A stretch of DNA of 64,000 nt from Rhodovarius crocodyli (GTDB taxonomy: Bacteria; Pseudomonadota; Alphaproteobacteria; Acetobacterales; Acetobacteraceae): positions 868,001-932,000 of the forward strand of contig NZ_SACL01000001.1 of NCBI RefSeq assembly GCF_004005855.1. Reading direction: 5' to 3'. The notes below the pieces were generated by a model. That model had not been told where the DNA came from and ran no database searches. It saw nothing but the letters and a program-made list of their open reading frames with translations. Each line of letters opens with the position of its first letter. The stretch's first letter is position 1. The translations under genes were made by a program, and so were the position numbers. Below are positions 15,695-25,315 of the stretch, piece after piece.

Positions 15695-17013
15695 TGCGCT
15701 CCCTGCGCGGGCGCTTCGCCGTGGTGGCGGTGGTCACGGCGCTGGCCACCGCCGGCGCGCTGGGCGCGGCCATGCAGGGCCTGTTCGAAAGCCATGTGGA
15801 GCGGGAGAAGCTGAGCGAGCTGGATGCCGACCTGCGGCTGCTGGCGCGGGAGCTGGTGGCCGGCGCCGACGCGCCCCCGCGGCTGGCGGACCCGCGCTTC
15901 CAGGAACCGCTCTCCGGCCTGTACTGGCAGGTACGGGACGAGCGCAGCGGGGCGGTGCGGCGCAGCCCGTCGCTGGCGGGTTTCGAGCTGCCCTTCCGGC
16001 CCGACACGCTGCACCCCGGCGAGTTGCACCGCCACATCGTCTTCGGACCGGGTGGCGGGAAGATGATCCTGCTGGAACGGCGGCTGGACGGGCCGGACAC
16101 CCCCTTCCGCGTGGCCATCGCGATGGACCGCAAGATCATGGAGGCCGCGAACCGCGCCTTCGTGCTGGACATGCTGCCGGCGCTGGCAACGATCTCGCTG
16201 GGCTTGCTCGCCGCCTTCGGCTTGCAGGGCGCCATCGCGCTGTGGCCCATCCGGCGGGCGCGGCGCGCCCTGGCCGCCCTGCGCGCCGGCAGGCGCGACC
16301 GGCTGGGCGGCGCCCTGCCCGCCGAGCTGGACGGGCTGGCGCAGGAATTCGACGCCATGCTGGACCAGCAGCGGCAGCAGGCGCGGCGCGCCCGCGAACG
16401 CACCGCCGACCTGGCCCACGGCCTGCGCACCCCGCTCGCCCTGCTGGGCGCCCGCGCGCGGGACCTGCGGGAGCGCGGCGATGCCGAGAACGCCGCCGCC
16501 ATCGAGGCCATCGCCGCCAGCCTGGAACAGCGCATGACGCGGGAACTCGCCCGCGCCCATATCCAGGCCGGAAGCGCCGCCGCGCGCACCGAGCTGGCGC
16601 CCCTGGCCGCCCGGCTGGCCGGCGCCATGGCGCGCACTCCGCGCGGCGAGGCGCTGCGCTGGTCCAGCGAGGTACCGGCCGGCCTGGTGCTGGCGGCGGA
16701 GCCGGAGGACGTGACCGAGCTGCTGGGCTGCCTGCTGGACAATGCGGCGAAATGGGCGCGCGGCCAGGTGGTGCTGCGCGCCTCGGCGGCCGAAGGGCAT
16801 GTCACCCTGCTGATCGAGGATGACGGCCCGGGCATCCCGCCGCAGGAACGCCGGGCAGCACTGACCCGCGGCGGCCGCCTGGACCCGGCGCAGAGCGGTA
16901 CCGGGCTGGGGCTGGCCATCGCGGGGGATATCGCGGCGGCCTATGGCGGGACGCTGGGGCTGGAGGAGTCCAGCCTGGGCGGTTTGGGCGTGCGCGTCGT
17001 TCTTCCGGCGTGA
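15694..17013 (+). CDS. Sensor histidine kinase (PhoQ-like)
   Basis: 439 residues. One membrane segment lies at ~8-30, a periplasmic sensor at ~31-158 and a second segment at ~160-184. A HAMP-like linker follows, then the dimerisation H-box with H242 in DLAHGLRTPLALL, close to the PhoQ-type DLxHxLKTPL. The N-box LLDNAAKWA, G1 box DDGPGIP and G2 GTGLGLAIAGDI are intact. It is paired and translationally coupled with the regulator just upstream. Ligand not predictable. Confidence 0.92.
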   Translation: MRSLRGRFAVVAVVTALATAGALGAAMQGLFESHVEREKLSELDADLRLLARELVAGADAPPRLADPRFQEPLSGLYWQVRDERSGAVRRSPSLAGFELPFRPDTLHPGELHRHIVFGPGGGKMILLERRLDGPDTPFRVAIAMDRKIMEAANRAFVLDMLPALATISLGLLAAFGLQGAIALWPIRRARRALAALRAGRRDRLGGALPAELDGLAQEFDAMLDQQRQQARRARERTADLAHGLRTPLALLGARARDLRERGDAENAAAIEAIAASLEQRMTRELARAHIQAGSAAARTELAPLAARLAGAMARTPRGEALRWSSEVPAGLVLAAEPEDVTELLGCLLDNAAKWARGQVVLRASAAEGHVTLLIEDDGPGIPPQERRAALTRGGRLDPAQSGTGLGLAIAGDIAAAYGGTLGLEESSLGGLGVRVVLPA

Positions 17014-17014
17014 T

Positions 17015-17032
17015 GTTCTTCAGAACAAGAAG
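17015..17032. terminator. Condensed hairpin between convergent genes (copy F)
   Basis: GTTCT-TC-AGAAC followed by AAGAAG in the 20-base gap between convergent stops. It looks like a shortened version of the outer arms of the elements at 9130-9246 and 55523-55642. A weak terminator at best. Confidence 0.35.
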
Positions 17033-17033
17033 A

Positions 17034-18533
17034 TTATTCCCCCGCCAGTTCCCGGTCCACCATCGCCGTCGCCCGCTTGAAGTCATAGCAGCGGTACATG
17101 TTCTGCTTCACCAGGAACGACGCCCCGCCGTAGAACTTCTCATACTGCTGGTGGCGGTTGCCGAACTCGCTGCCGATGAAGTCCCAGGCCAGCCGCATCA
17201 GCGCGATGCGTTCCTTGGCGCCCATCACGCCCGAGCCCATGTAGCGCTCCACATCCCCCACCGTTTCCGGGCTCTGCAGATCCTTCACCGAGGACGGCAT
17301 GGAGATCATCGCGGCCCCCGTCAGCTCGCGGATGATGTCCACCATGCGCGGGTTGTTCTCGGATTGCAGGGCCATCACCGCGTACAGGGACGCCCGGCAG
17401 GGCCAGATCACGCCCTTGTCGTCGATGGTGGCGCGGATCTCCTGCGCCTCCAGCATGGTCTCCACCGTCTGGGCCAGGGCCGCCAGCTCACCCATCTGGA
17501 TCTGCACGGCGGGGTTGGCGTCGTTGCCGGTGGCTTCGTTCATGCGCTTGGCCAGGCCCATCATGAAGCGCAGCTTGGTCACATAGCGCGCCTGGGCCTG
17601 CAGGTTGCCGTAGGCGTGGCTGGGCGTCTTCCACCACTGCTCGAAGCAGACCTGCAGGTTGCGGTAGATGAACACCTGCTCCCAGGGGATGAACACGTTG
17701 TCCAGCACCAGGAAGCAGTCGCTCTCGTCGTATTTGCTGCTCAGCGGGTTGTCGAAGGCGTCCGGCGCCTGCAACGCGAAGGGGCGGCGCGGGTACAGCT
17801 TCAGGCCGGGGGCGTTGGCCGGGATGGCCACGCCGATCGCGTAGTTCTCATCACCCGGGCGCAGCGGGTGGATGCAGGAGACATAGATCCAGTCGGAGAA
17901 CACACCCGCCGTGGCCAGCTGCTGCGCGCCGGAGACGACGATGCCCGCATCCGTCTCCTTCACCACGCCGGCATACAGGGTGGGGTCGGTCTGCTGGTGC
18001 GCGGGCTTGGAGCGGTCGATCTGCGGCGGGACGATCGCGTAGGTCATCCACTGGTGGTTGTCGCGCATGCGCCCGTAGAAGTTCACCACGTTGTCCGCGT
18101 ACTGCTGCCCGCCTTGGGCGAACACCTCGGGCACGGCGGCATAGCCGGTGAAGAAGTTGGAGACGTGATCGGGCGTGCGGCCGATCAGGCCGTGGCTGAC
18201 CTCGGACCAGGTCTCGCTGGCCAGGCGCTTGGCCTTCAGGTCCGCATGCGTCTTCGGGATCTGATAGGCGCGCCAGATGGGCTTGCCGGTCTCGGGGCAG
18301 GCATAGGTCATGCGGTCGCGCATGGCGGGGTCGGCCGCGATGTCGAACAGCTTGGCGGAGGAACGGGCGGCGCCGGCGAAGGCCGGGTGGGTGGCCACGT
18401 TCTTCACGCGCTCCCCATCCACCATCACGCAGCGGCCATCGTCCAGCGAGGCCAGGAAATCCGCGCCGGTGCGCAAGGGGGCGGGGCCTTTCGCGCGGGA
18501 CTGGGCGGGCGGGGCTTCAGTCGTGATGGACAT
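17034..18533 (-). CDS. 4-hydroxyphenylacetate 3-monooxygenase family, oxygenase component (HpaB-like)
   Basis: 499-residue FADH2-dependent aromatic hydroxylase of the HpaB/PvcC/TftD family: an N-terminal domain with TGADFLASLDDGR, acyl-CoA-dehydrogenase-like middle (MTYAIVPPQIDRSKP, SGAQQLATAGVFSDWIYVS, NPLSSKYDESDCFLVLDNVFIPWEQVF) and a C-terminal helical domain. These enzymes ortho-hydroxylate phenols using reduced FAD from a partner (HpaC), which is absent here. The true substrate may be any phenol. Divergent from a MarR regulator, with a palindromic operator just upstream. Confidence 0.9.
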   Translation of the reverse strand: MSITTEAPPAQSRAKGPAPLRTGADFLASLDDGRCVMVDGERVKNVATHPAFAGAARSSAKLFDIAADPAMRDRMTYACPETGKPIWRAYQIPKTHADLKAKRLASETWSEVSHGLIGRTPDHVSNFFTGYAAVPEVFAQGGQQYADNVVNFYGRMRDNHQWMTYAIVPPQIDRSKPAHQQTDPTLYAGVVKETDAGIVVSGAQQLATAGVFSDWIYVSCIHPLRPGDENYAIGVAIPANAPGLKLYPRRPFALQAPDAFDNPLSSKYDESDCFLVLDNVFIPWEQVFIYRNLQVCFEQWWKTPSHAYGNLQAQARYVTKLRFMMGLAKRMNEATGNDANPAVQIQMGELAALAQTVETMLEAQEIRATIDDKGVIWPCRASLYAVMALQSENNPRMVDIIRELTGAAMISMPSSVKDLQSPETVGDVERYMGSGVMGAKERIALMRLAWDFIGSEFGNRHQQYEKFYGGASFLVKQNMYRCYDFKRATAMVDRELAGE

Positions 18534-18559
18534 CGGGGCTCTCCGTGGCTCGGTGGATT

Positions 18560-18578
18560 TACCTACGATATGTAGGTA
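18560..18578. promoter_or_regulatory. Perfect palindromic operator between hpaB-like gene and marR
   Basis: TACCTAC-N5-GTAGGTA, arms of seven bases, centred 36 bases upstream of the hpaB-like start and 71 upstream of marR. Size and symmetry suit a MarR-family dimer; it is the only such site in the gap. Confidence 0.7.
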
Positions 18579-18639
18579 TCGGCGCCGCCGTCAAATCCTT
18601 TTATGCTGGCCGCGCGAATCTTTCGGGGGCGGCCCAGGC

Positions 18640-19185
18640 ATGGCGAAGAAGGCGTTACCGGCTGCCCACTACGTGCCGCCGCTGACGGTCTCCCACCCCG
18701 CGCTGCTGGCGGGCGGGCGGGATGTGGCCTTCCGGGAGACGCTGTACCTGATGGTTCTCACCCTCGGTCAGCTGCTGGATTGCCGTGAGGCCTTCGGCAG
18801 GCGCGCCGGCATGACGGGTTCCCAGTTCGCCGTGCTGTTCGGCGTCGCCTACAGCCAGGGTGCGGCCAAGGGGGCAAGCGGCGTGACCATCCGCGCCCTG
18901 TCCCACCATGTGCAGATGGCCGACACCCATGTGACGACGGAGGTGGGCCGCCTGACGCGGCGCGGCCTGCTGGAGAAGCGGCCCAACGCGGCGGATGGGC
19001 GCTCGGTCCTGGTCAGCCTCTCGCCCGAGGGGCGGGACATGGTGGAGGCCCTGGCGCCCTATATCCGCGCCGTGAATGATCGCCTGTTCGACGGCATCGG
19101 CGCGGAGGACATGGCAAGGCTGGGCGACATCCTGGGCAGGGTCGCCGCGAACAACCAGGCGGTGCTGGCGGCGTTGAAGGAATGA
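18640..19185 (+). CDS. MarR-family transcriptional regulator
   Basis: 181-residue winged-helix regulator. The HTH region is in TIRALSHHVQMADTHVTTEVGRLTRRGLLEKR followed by the wing NAADGRSVLVSLSPEG. The ATG at 18640 is chosen because the frame further upstream overlaps the divergent hydroxylase. MarR proteins of the HpaR type repress phenolic catabolism and are released by the phenolic substrate or its CoA ester; that role fits the divergent HpaB-like gene and the operator at 18560-18578. Confidence 0.88.
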   Translation: MAKKALPAAHYVPPLTVSHPALLAGGRDVAFRETLYLMVLTLGQLLDCREAFGRRAGMTGSQFAVLFGVAYSQGAAKGASGVTIRALSHHVQMADTHVTTEVGRLTRRGLLEKRPNAADGRSVLVSLSPEGRDMVEALAPYIRAVNDRLFDGIGAEDMARLGDILGRVAANNQAVLAALKE

Positions 19186-19410
19186 TGCGCCATATCTTCC
19201 TGACAAGTTGTTGTTAAACGCCCGCCATCGCGGTGCGGTATGATCCCCGCCGCCGACCTGGCCTGAGAATACCCATGCCCACGCGTCCGATTTTTTGCCG
19301 CGGCGCGGAAAGCATTTGGTACCTCATGGACAGGTAGGTTCATCGTTGCCCCATGCCGGACCCGCGACGGCACGCACGACGCCATTAACCCGCCAGCCCC
19401 GGAGCCCGCC

Positions 19411-21852
19411 TTGACCCCGCCAGACACCGTCCTGCCTGTCGAAACCCAGGCCCTGCGCGACCTGATCATCCGGAAGCTGACCTACACGCTGGGCAAGCCG
19501 GTCACCGCCGCCCAGGACCGCGACTGGTTCGTGGCCACCGCCCTGGCCGTGCGCGACCGCATCACCGAACGCTTCCTGAAGCAGATGGAGATGAACCGCG
19601 GCAAGGCGAAGAAGCACGTCTACTACCTGTCGCTGGAGTTCCTGATCGGCCGCCTGCTGCGGGAAAACGCGAACAACCTGGGCCTGGTCGAGGAAATGCG
19701 CGAGGCGCTGGCCGATCTGGGTGTCACGACCGACCAGGCCCGCCAGGCGGAACCGGATGCCGCGCTCGGCAACGGTGGCCTGGGGCGGCTCGCGGCCTGC
19801 TTCCTGGAAAGCATGTCGAGCCTCGCCATCCCGGCCTTCGGCTATGGCATCCGCTATGACCACGGCCTGTTCCGGCAGATCCTGCGCGAAGGCTGGCAGC
19901 AGGAATTCCCGGAGGACTGGCTGAACTTCGGCAACCCCTGGGAATTCGCCCGGCCCGAGTTCCGCTATCGCGTGGGCTTCGGCGGCGAGGTCTCGGGCGA
20001 CGACGACAGCGACAAGGCCACCTGGACGCCGGGCGAATGGGTGGACGCCGTCGCCTATGACGTGCCCGTGGTGGGCTGGCGTGGTGAGCACGTGAACCTG
20101 CTGCGGCTGTGGCACGCCCAGGCGCCGGACCCGCTGCGCCTGGATGCCTTCAACAGCGGCGACCACCACGGCGCGCTGGCCGAGCAGGTGCGCGCTGAAT
20201 CCATCTCCAAGGTGCTGTACCCGGCCGATGACAGCCCGGCGGGCCAGGAGCTGCGGCTGCGCCAGGAATACTTCTTCACGGCCGCCGCCCTGGCCGATGT
20301 GTTGCGCCGCCAGGTGCGCCAGGCCGGCAGCGTCGAGACCCTGGCCGACCACGCCGCCATCCAGCTGAACGACACTCACCCGGCCATCGCGGTCGCGGAG
20401 CTGATGCGCCTGCTGGTCGACGAATACGGCCTGGCCTGGGCCAAGGCGTGGGAGGTGACGCGGGGCACCATTTCCTACACCAACCACACCCTGCTGCCGG
20501 AGGCGCTGGAATCCTGGCCGGTGCATCTGATGGAGCGCATGCTGCCGCGCCACATGCAGATCATCTACCGCATCAACGCCGAGCATCTGGACGGCGTGCG
20601 GGCGAAGTTCCCGGGCGATGACCGGCTGCTGTCCAGCGTCTCGCTGATCGGCGAGGACCATGGCCGGCGCGTGCGCATGGGCCACCTGGCCTTTGTCGGC
20701 AGCCATCATGTGAACGGCGTCTCGGCCCTGCATACCGGGCTGATGAAGCAGACGGTGTTCAGCGATTTCCATCGCCTGTTCCCCCACCGCATCGTCAACA
20801 AGACCAACGGCATCGCCTTCCGCCGCTGGCTGTTCCAGTGCAACCCGGGGCTTACCTCCCTGCTGGTGGATGCGCTGGGCCCGCGCGTGCTGGACGATGC
20901 GTCCGCGCTGACGGAGCTGCGCGGCATGGCCGATGACGCCATCTTCCAGGGCCGCTACGCCGCCGTGAAGCGCGCGAACAAGGAAGCCCTGGCCGTGATG
21001 ATCCAGGAACGCACCGGCGTGCGGGTGGACCCGGCGGCCCTGTTCGACGTGCAGATCAAGCGCATCCACGAATACAAGCGCCAGCTGCTGAACGTGCTGC
21101 AGACGGTCGCGCTTTACGAAAGCATGCGCGCCCACCCCATGCGGGACTGGACGCCGGTGGTGAAGATCTTCGCCGGCAAGGCCGCCCCCGGCTATCACCG
21201 CGCCAAGCAGATCATCAAGCTGGCCTGGGATGTCGCGCGCGTCGTCAACCGCGATCCCGCGGTGCGCGGCCTGCTGAAGGTGGCCTTCATCCCGAACTAC
21301 AACGTCTCCGCCGCCGAGGTGATCGTGCCGGCGGCCGACCTGTCGGAGCAGATCTCCACGGCGGGCATGGAGGCCTCGGGCACCGGCAACATGAAGCTGG
21401 CGCTGAACGGCGCGCTGACCATCGGCACGCTGGACGGCGCCACCGTGGAAATGGCCGAGCATATCGGCCACGAGCATCTTTTCCTGTTCGGTCTCTCGGC
21501 CGCCGAGGTGGCGGACCGCAAGGCCGAAGGCTGGAAGGGCAGCCGCGCCATCGCTGCCTCGGACACGCTGGGCGGGGTGCTGGACGCGATCGAGGGCGGC
21601 GTGTTCTCCCCCGACGACCGCACGCGCTACCGTGACTTGGTGGCCAGCCTGCGCGGCGATGACTGGTTCATGGTCACCGCCGATTTCGACAGCTATCTGG
21701 ACGCCCAGAAGGATGCGATGACCCTGTACCGCGACACCACGGAATGGCGGCGCAAGGCCGTCCTGAACACCGCAGGCATGGGCTGGTTCTCCTCCGACCG
21801 CAGCATTTCCGAATACGCGAAGGAAATCTGGAACGTGCCCGTTTCCCGATGA
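19411..21852 (+). CDS. glgP: Glycogen (maltodextrin) phosphorylase
   Basis: 813-residue GT35 phosphorylase, first gene of the glycogen operon. It releases glucose-1-phosphate from alpha-1,4 chains. The PLP lysine is K662 in GTGNMK. Other signatures are YYLSLEFLIGRLL, ALGNGGLGRLAACFLESM, NDTHPAIAVAELMR and KTNGIAFRRW. The start is a TTG at 19411 with GGAG six bases upstream; no ATG fits the family N-terminus. It overlaps glgB by four bases. The upstream 225-base gap holds no obvious operator. Confidence 0.96.
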   Translation: MTPPDTVLPVETQALRDLIIRKLTYTLGKPVTAAQDRDWFVATALAVRDRITERFLKQMEMNRGKAKKHVYYLSLEFLIGRLLRENANNLGLVEEMREALADLGVTTDQARQAEPDAALGNGGLGRLAACFLESMSSLAIPAFGYGIRYDHGLFRQILREGWQQEFPEDWLNFGNPWEFARPEFRYRVGFGGEVSGDDDSDKATWTPGEWVDAVAYDVPVVGWRGEHVNLLRLWHAQAPDPLRLDAFNSGDHHGALAEQVRAESISKVLYPADDSPAGQELRLRQEYFFTAAALADVLRRQVRQAGSVETLADHAAIQLNDTHPAIAVAELMRLLVDEYGLAWAKAWEVTRGTISYTNHTLLPEALESWPVHLMERMLPRHMQIIYRINAEHLDGVRAKFPGDDRLLSSVSLIGEDHGRRVRMGHLAFVGSHHVNGVSALHTGLMKQTVFSDFHRLFPHRIVNKTNGIAFRRWLFQCNPGLTSLLVDALGPRVLDDASALTELRGMADDAIFQGRYAAVKRANKEALAVMIQERTGVRVDPAALFDVQIKRIHEYKRQLLNVLQTVALYESMRAHPMRDWTPVVKIFAGKAAPGYHRAKQIIKLAWDVARVVNRDPAVRGLLKVAFIPNYNVSAAEVIVPAADLSEQISTAGMEASGTGNMKLALNGALTIGTLDGATVEMAEHIGHEHLFLFGLSAAEVADRKAEGWKGSRAIAASDTLGGVLDAIEGGVFSPDDRTRYRDLVASLRGDDWFMVTADFDSYLDAQKDAMTLYRDTTEWRRKAVLNTAGMGWFSSDRSISEYAKEIWNVPVSR

Positions 21853-24068
21853 GCGACTGGCGCGCCGGCGAGGAGGAAATCGAGGCGCTCCTCGCCGCGC
21901 GCCATCCGGACCCGTTCGCGCTGCTGGGGCCGCATGCGGCGGCCGGCGGCGTGGTCGTCCGCGCCTTCCTGCCGGGGGCGCAGGCGCTGGACATCCTGGT
22001 GGGCGATGCCGCCCACCCGCTGGCGCTGCGCCACCCTGAAGGGTTCTTCGAGGGGCTGGTACCCGCCGGCCCCTATCGGCTGCGCGTGGCCGGGCAGGAG
22101 CTGCTGGACCCCTATGCCTTCGGCCCCACCCTGGGCCCGATGGATGACCACCTGCTGGTCGAGGGCACGCATGCCCGGCTGTACGACCGGCTGGGCGCGC
22201 ACCCCTGCACGCATGAAGGCGCCGCGGGCACGCGCTTCGCCGTCTGGGCGCCCGGCGCGCTGCGGGTTTCCGTGGTGGGTGAGTTCAACCATTGGGACGG
22301 CCGCCGCCACCCCATGCGCAAGCGCCTGGATTCCGGCCTGTGGGAGATCTTCCTGCCAGGCATCGGCGCCGGTGCGCGCTACAAGTTCGAGATACTGGGC
22401 CGCGACGGCGTGCTGTGCCCGCTGAAGGCGGACCCGCTGGGCATGGCGGCGGAGCTGCGGCCCGCCAATGCATCCATCGTGGCCGATGCGACGCCGCATG
22501 AATGGGGCGATGCCGCCTGGGTGGCCGCCCGCCGCGCGCAGGATGCCAGGCGCGCGCCGATGGCCATCTATGAGGTGCATGCGGCGTCCTGGCGGCGCCA
22601 CCCCGACGGCCGCTTCTACAGCTGGGACGAACTGGCAGAGACGCTGATCCCCTATGCACTCGACCTGGGCTTCACCCATATCGAGCTGATGCCGGTGGCG
22701 GAGCATCCGCTGGATGCCAGCTGGGGCTATCAGCCGGTCGGGCTGTTCGCTGTCACGGCCCGGCACGGCCCGCCCGAGGGGCTGGCGCGCTTCATCGACC
22801 GCGCCCATGCGGCGGGCATCGGCGTGATCCTGGATTGGGTGCCCGCGCATTTCCCGCTGGATGCGGCGGGGCTGGCGCGCTTCGACGGCGGGCCGCTGTA
22901 TGAGCCGCCGGACCCGCGCCGGGGCTTCCTGCCCAATTGGGGCACGGCGGTGTTCGATTTCGGCCGGAAGGAGGTGGCGGGATTCCTGGCCGCCAATGCG
23001 CTGTTCTGGCTGGAACGCTTCCACGCGGACGGGCTGCGGGTGGATGCGGTGCAGTCCATGCTCTACCTCGACTACGACCGCGCGCCGGGCGCCTGGGCCC
23101 CGAACGAGGACGGCACCCGCGTGAACCGGGAGGCCGTGGCCTTCCTGCGCCAGGCCAACGCGCTGGTGGCAGAACATGCGCCCGGCACCTTCACCGCCGC
23201 CGAGGAAGCGACCGACTGGAAGGGGATCACGGCAGCCGCCTCGAATGGCGGGCTGGGGTTCAACTTCAAGTGGAACATGGGCTGGATGAACGATACGCTG
23301 CGCTATGTGGCGACCGACCCCGTCCATCGCCGCTGGCACCACGACCTGGTCACCTTCGGCATGATGTATGCGTGGAACGAGGCCTTCATCCTGCCGCTGA
23401 GCCATGACGAGGTAGTGCACGGCAAGGGCACGCTGCTCGGGCGCTTGCCGGGCGATGACTGGCAGCGCTTCGCCACGCTTCGCTGCTACTACGCCTTCAT
23501 GTGGGGGCATCCCGGCAAGAAGCTGCTGTTCATGGGCCAGGAATTCGCCCCCTGGCGCGAATGGTCCGAGGAACGCGAGTGCGACTGGTGGCTGCTGGCG
23601 CATGCGCCGCACCGGGGCATGCAGGGGCTGGTGCGCCGGCTGAACCAGCTGCACCGGACCATCCCCGCCCTGCATGCGCGTGACTGCGAGGCCGGCGGCT
23701 TCCAGTGGATCGAGCCGGACGATGCCGCGCATTCCACCTTCTCGTGGCTGCGCTTCGGGGATGCGGGCGATGCGCCGGTCGCGGTGCTGTGCAACTTCAC
23801 GCCCATCCGGCGCCGCCTGCGCTTCGGCCTGCCCGTGGCCGGGCACTGGCGCGTGCTGCTCAGCACCGACGACGCCGGCTATGGCGGCACCGGAGAGGCC
23901 ATCGAGGGCGAGCCCCTGGCCGAGCCCGTGCCCTGGCAGCGCCAGCCGGCCTCCGCACTGATCGACCTGCCGCCGCTTGGCGCGTTGTACCTGCAACCGG
24001 CGGAATGGCCGCCGGCAACTGATAAAGATCCGGAAGAAAGCACGACATGCCCGACGACCGTCCCGTGA
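21849..24068 (+). CDS. glgB: 1,4-alpha-glucan branching enzyme
   Basis: 739 residues, the usual length. It has an N-terminal CBM48 domain, then a GH13 barrel with nucleophile D399 ([11 protein letters not shown]), acid/base E452 (TAAEEATDW) and D520 ([11 protein letters not shown]), and a C-terminal beta domain. It creates alpha-1,6 branches in glycogen. The ATG at 21849 overlaps the glgP stop as ATGA, and no SD is visible, so translation is probably coupled. The 3' end overlaps glgC by 22 bases. Confidence 0.96.
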   Translation: MSDWRAGEEEIEALLAARHPDPFALLGPHAAAGGVVVRAFLPGAQALDILVGDAAHPLALRHPEGFFEGLVPAGPYRLRVAGQELLDPYAFGPTLGPMDDHLLVEGTHARLYDRLGAHPCTHEGAAGTRFAVWAPGALRVSVVGEFNHWDGRRHPMRKRLDSGLWEIFLPGIGAGARYKFEILGRDGVLCPLKADPLGMAAELRPANASIVADATPHEWGDAAWVAARRAQDARRAPMAIYEVHAASWRRHPDGRFYSWDELAETLIPYALDLGFTHIELMPVAEHPLDASWGYQPVGLFAVTARHGPPEGLARFIDRAHAAGIGVILDWVPAHFPLDAAGLARFDGGPLYEPPDPRRGFLPNWGTAVFDFGRKEVAGFLAANALFWLERFHADGLRVDAVQSMLYLDYDRAPGAWAPNEDGTRVNREAVAFLRQANALVAEHAPGTFTAAEEATDWKGITAAASNGGLGFNFKWNMGWMNDTLRYVATDPVHRRWHHDLVTFGMMYAWNEAFILPLSHDEVVHGKGTLLGRLPGDDWQRFATLRCYYAFMWGHPGKKLLFMGQEFAPWREWSEERECDWWLLAHAPHRGMQGLVRRLNQLHRTIPALHARDCEAGGFQWIEPDDAAHSTFSWLRFGDAGDAPVAVLCNFTPIRRRLRFGLPVAGHWRVLLSTDDAGYGGTGEAIEGEPLAEPVPWQRQPASALIDLPPLGALYLQPAEWPPATDKDPEESTTCPTTVP

Positions 24069-25315
24069 TCGGCCCGCCCTATGCGCGCCATGCCATGGCC
24101 TATGTGCTGGCGGGCGGGCGGGGCTCCCGGCTGCTGGAACTGACCGACCGGCGCGCCAAGCCCGCGGTCTATTTCGGCGGCAAGTCGCGCATCATCGACT
24201 TCGCGCTGTCCAACGCGATCAATTCCGGCATCCGGCGCATCGCGGTGGCCACGCAGTACAAGGCGCACAGCCTGATCCGCCACCTGCAGCGCGGCTGGAA
24301 CTTCCTGCGCCCCGAACGCAACGAGACCTTCGACATCCTGCCCGCCAGCCAGCGCGTGGATGAGCGCAACTGGTACCTCGGCACGGCGGATGCGGTGTTC
24401 CAGAACCTCGATATCATCGAGGATTACGGCCCCCGCTTCATGGTCATCCTGGCGGGCGACCACATCTACAAGATGGACTACGAGAAGATGATCGCCCAGC
24501 ACGTGGAGACGGGGGCGGATGTCACGGTCGGCTGCATCACCGTGCCGCGCATGGAGGCGACGGGCTTCGGCGTGATGCATGTGGACGAGCGCGGCCGCAT
24601 CACCGATTTCGTGGAGAAGCCCAAGGACCCGCCGGCCATTCCGGGCCACCCGGACCTGTCGCTGGCGTCGATGGGCATCTATGTCTTCGGCTACAAGTTC
24701 CTGGCCGAGCAGCTGCGCCGCGACGCCGAGGATGCGGGGTCCAGCCATGATTTCGGCAAGGACCTGATCCCCTACATCGTGAAGCACGGCCGCGCCTTCG
24801 CGCATCGCTTCGAGGACAGCTGCGTGCGCTCGGGCGCAGAGGCCGAACCCTATTGGCGCGACGTGGGCACAGTGGATGCCTATTGGCAGGCGAACATCGA
24901 CCTGACGGACGTGGTGCCGGACCTGGACCTGTTCGACCGCGCCTGGCCGATCTGGACCAATGCCGAGGTCACGCCGCCCGCGAAATTCGTGCATGACGTG
25001 GACGGGCGCAGGGGTGAGGCGGTGTCCTCGCTCGTCTCGGGCGGCTGCATCGTCTCGGGCGGGCGGGCGCGGCGGTCGCTGCTGTTCAGCGAGGTACACC
25101 TGCATTCCCATGCCGTGGTCGATGGCGCGGTGCTGCTGCCGCAGGTCGATGTCGGCCGCGGCGCGCGGCTGTGCAACGTGGTGGTGGACCGGGGCGTGCG
25201 CATCCCGGCCGGGCTGGTGGTGGGCGAGGACCCGGAGCTGGATGCCGCGCGCTTCCGCCGCACCGACAGCGGCGTGTGCCTCATCACCAAGACCATGATC
25301 GACAAGCTGTCCTGA
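24047..25315 (+). CDS. glgC: Glucose-1-phosphate adenylyltransferase (ADP-glucose pyrophosphorylase)
   Basis: 422 residues. The N-terminal nucleotidyltransferase domain has [71 protein letters not shown] and VEKPKDPP. The C-terminal half is a left-handed beta-helix with [10 protein letters not shown]. It makes ADP-glucose from ATP and glucose-1-phosphate, the committed step of bacterial glycogen synthesis. A GGAAGAAAG ribosome site lies inside the end of glgB. The stop overlaps the glgA ATG by one base. Confidence 0.97.
   Translation: MPDDRPVIGPPYARHAMAYVLAGGRGSRLLELTDRRAKPAVYFGGKSRIIDFALSNAINSGIRRIAVATQYKAHSLIRHLQRGWNFLRPERNETFDILPASQRVDERNWYLGTADAVFQNLDIIEDYGPRFMVILAGDHIYKMDYEKMIAQHVETGADVTVGCITVPRMEATGFGVMHVDERGRITDFVEKPKDPPAIPGHPDLSLASMGIYVFGYKFLAEQLRRDAEDAGSSHDFGKDLIPYIVKHGRAFAHRFEDSCVRSGAEAEPYWRDVGTVDAYWQANIDLTDVVPDLDLFDRAWPIWTNAEVTPPAKFVHDVDGRRGEAVSSLVSGGCIVSGGRARRSLLFSEVHLHSHAVVDGAVLLPQVDVGRGARLCNVVVDRGVRIPAGLVVGEDPELDAARFRRTDSGVCLITKTMIDKLS

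Noticed and set aside
19324-21477. A 717-codon open frame antisense to glgP
   Set aside because: Composition typical of antisense shadows; glgP on the other strand is unambiguous.
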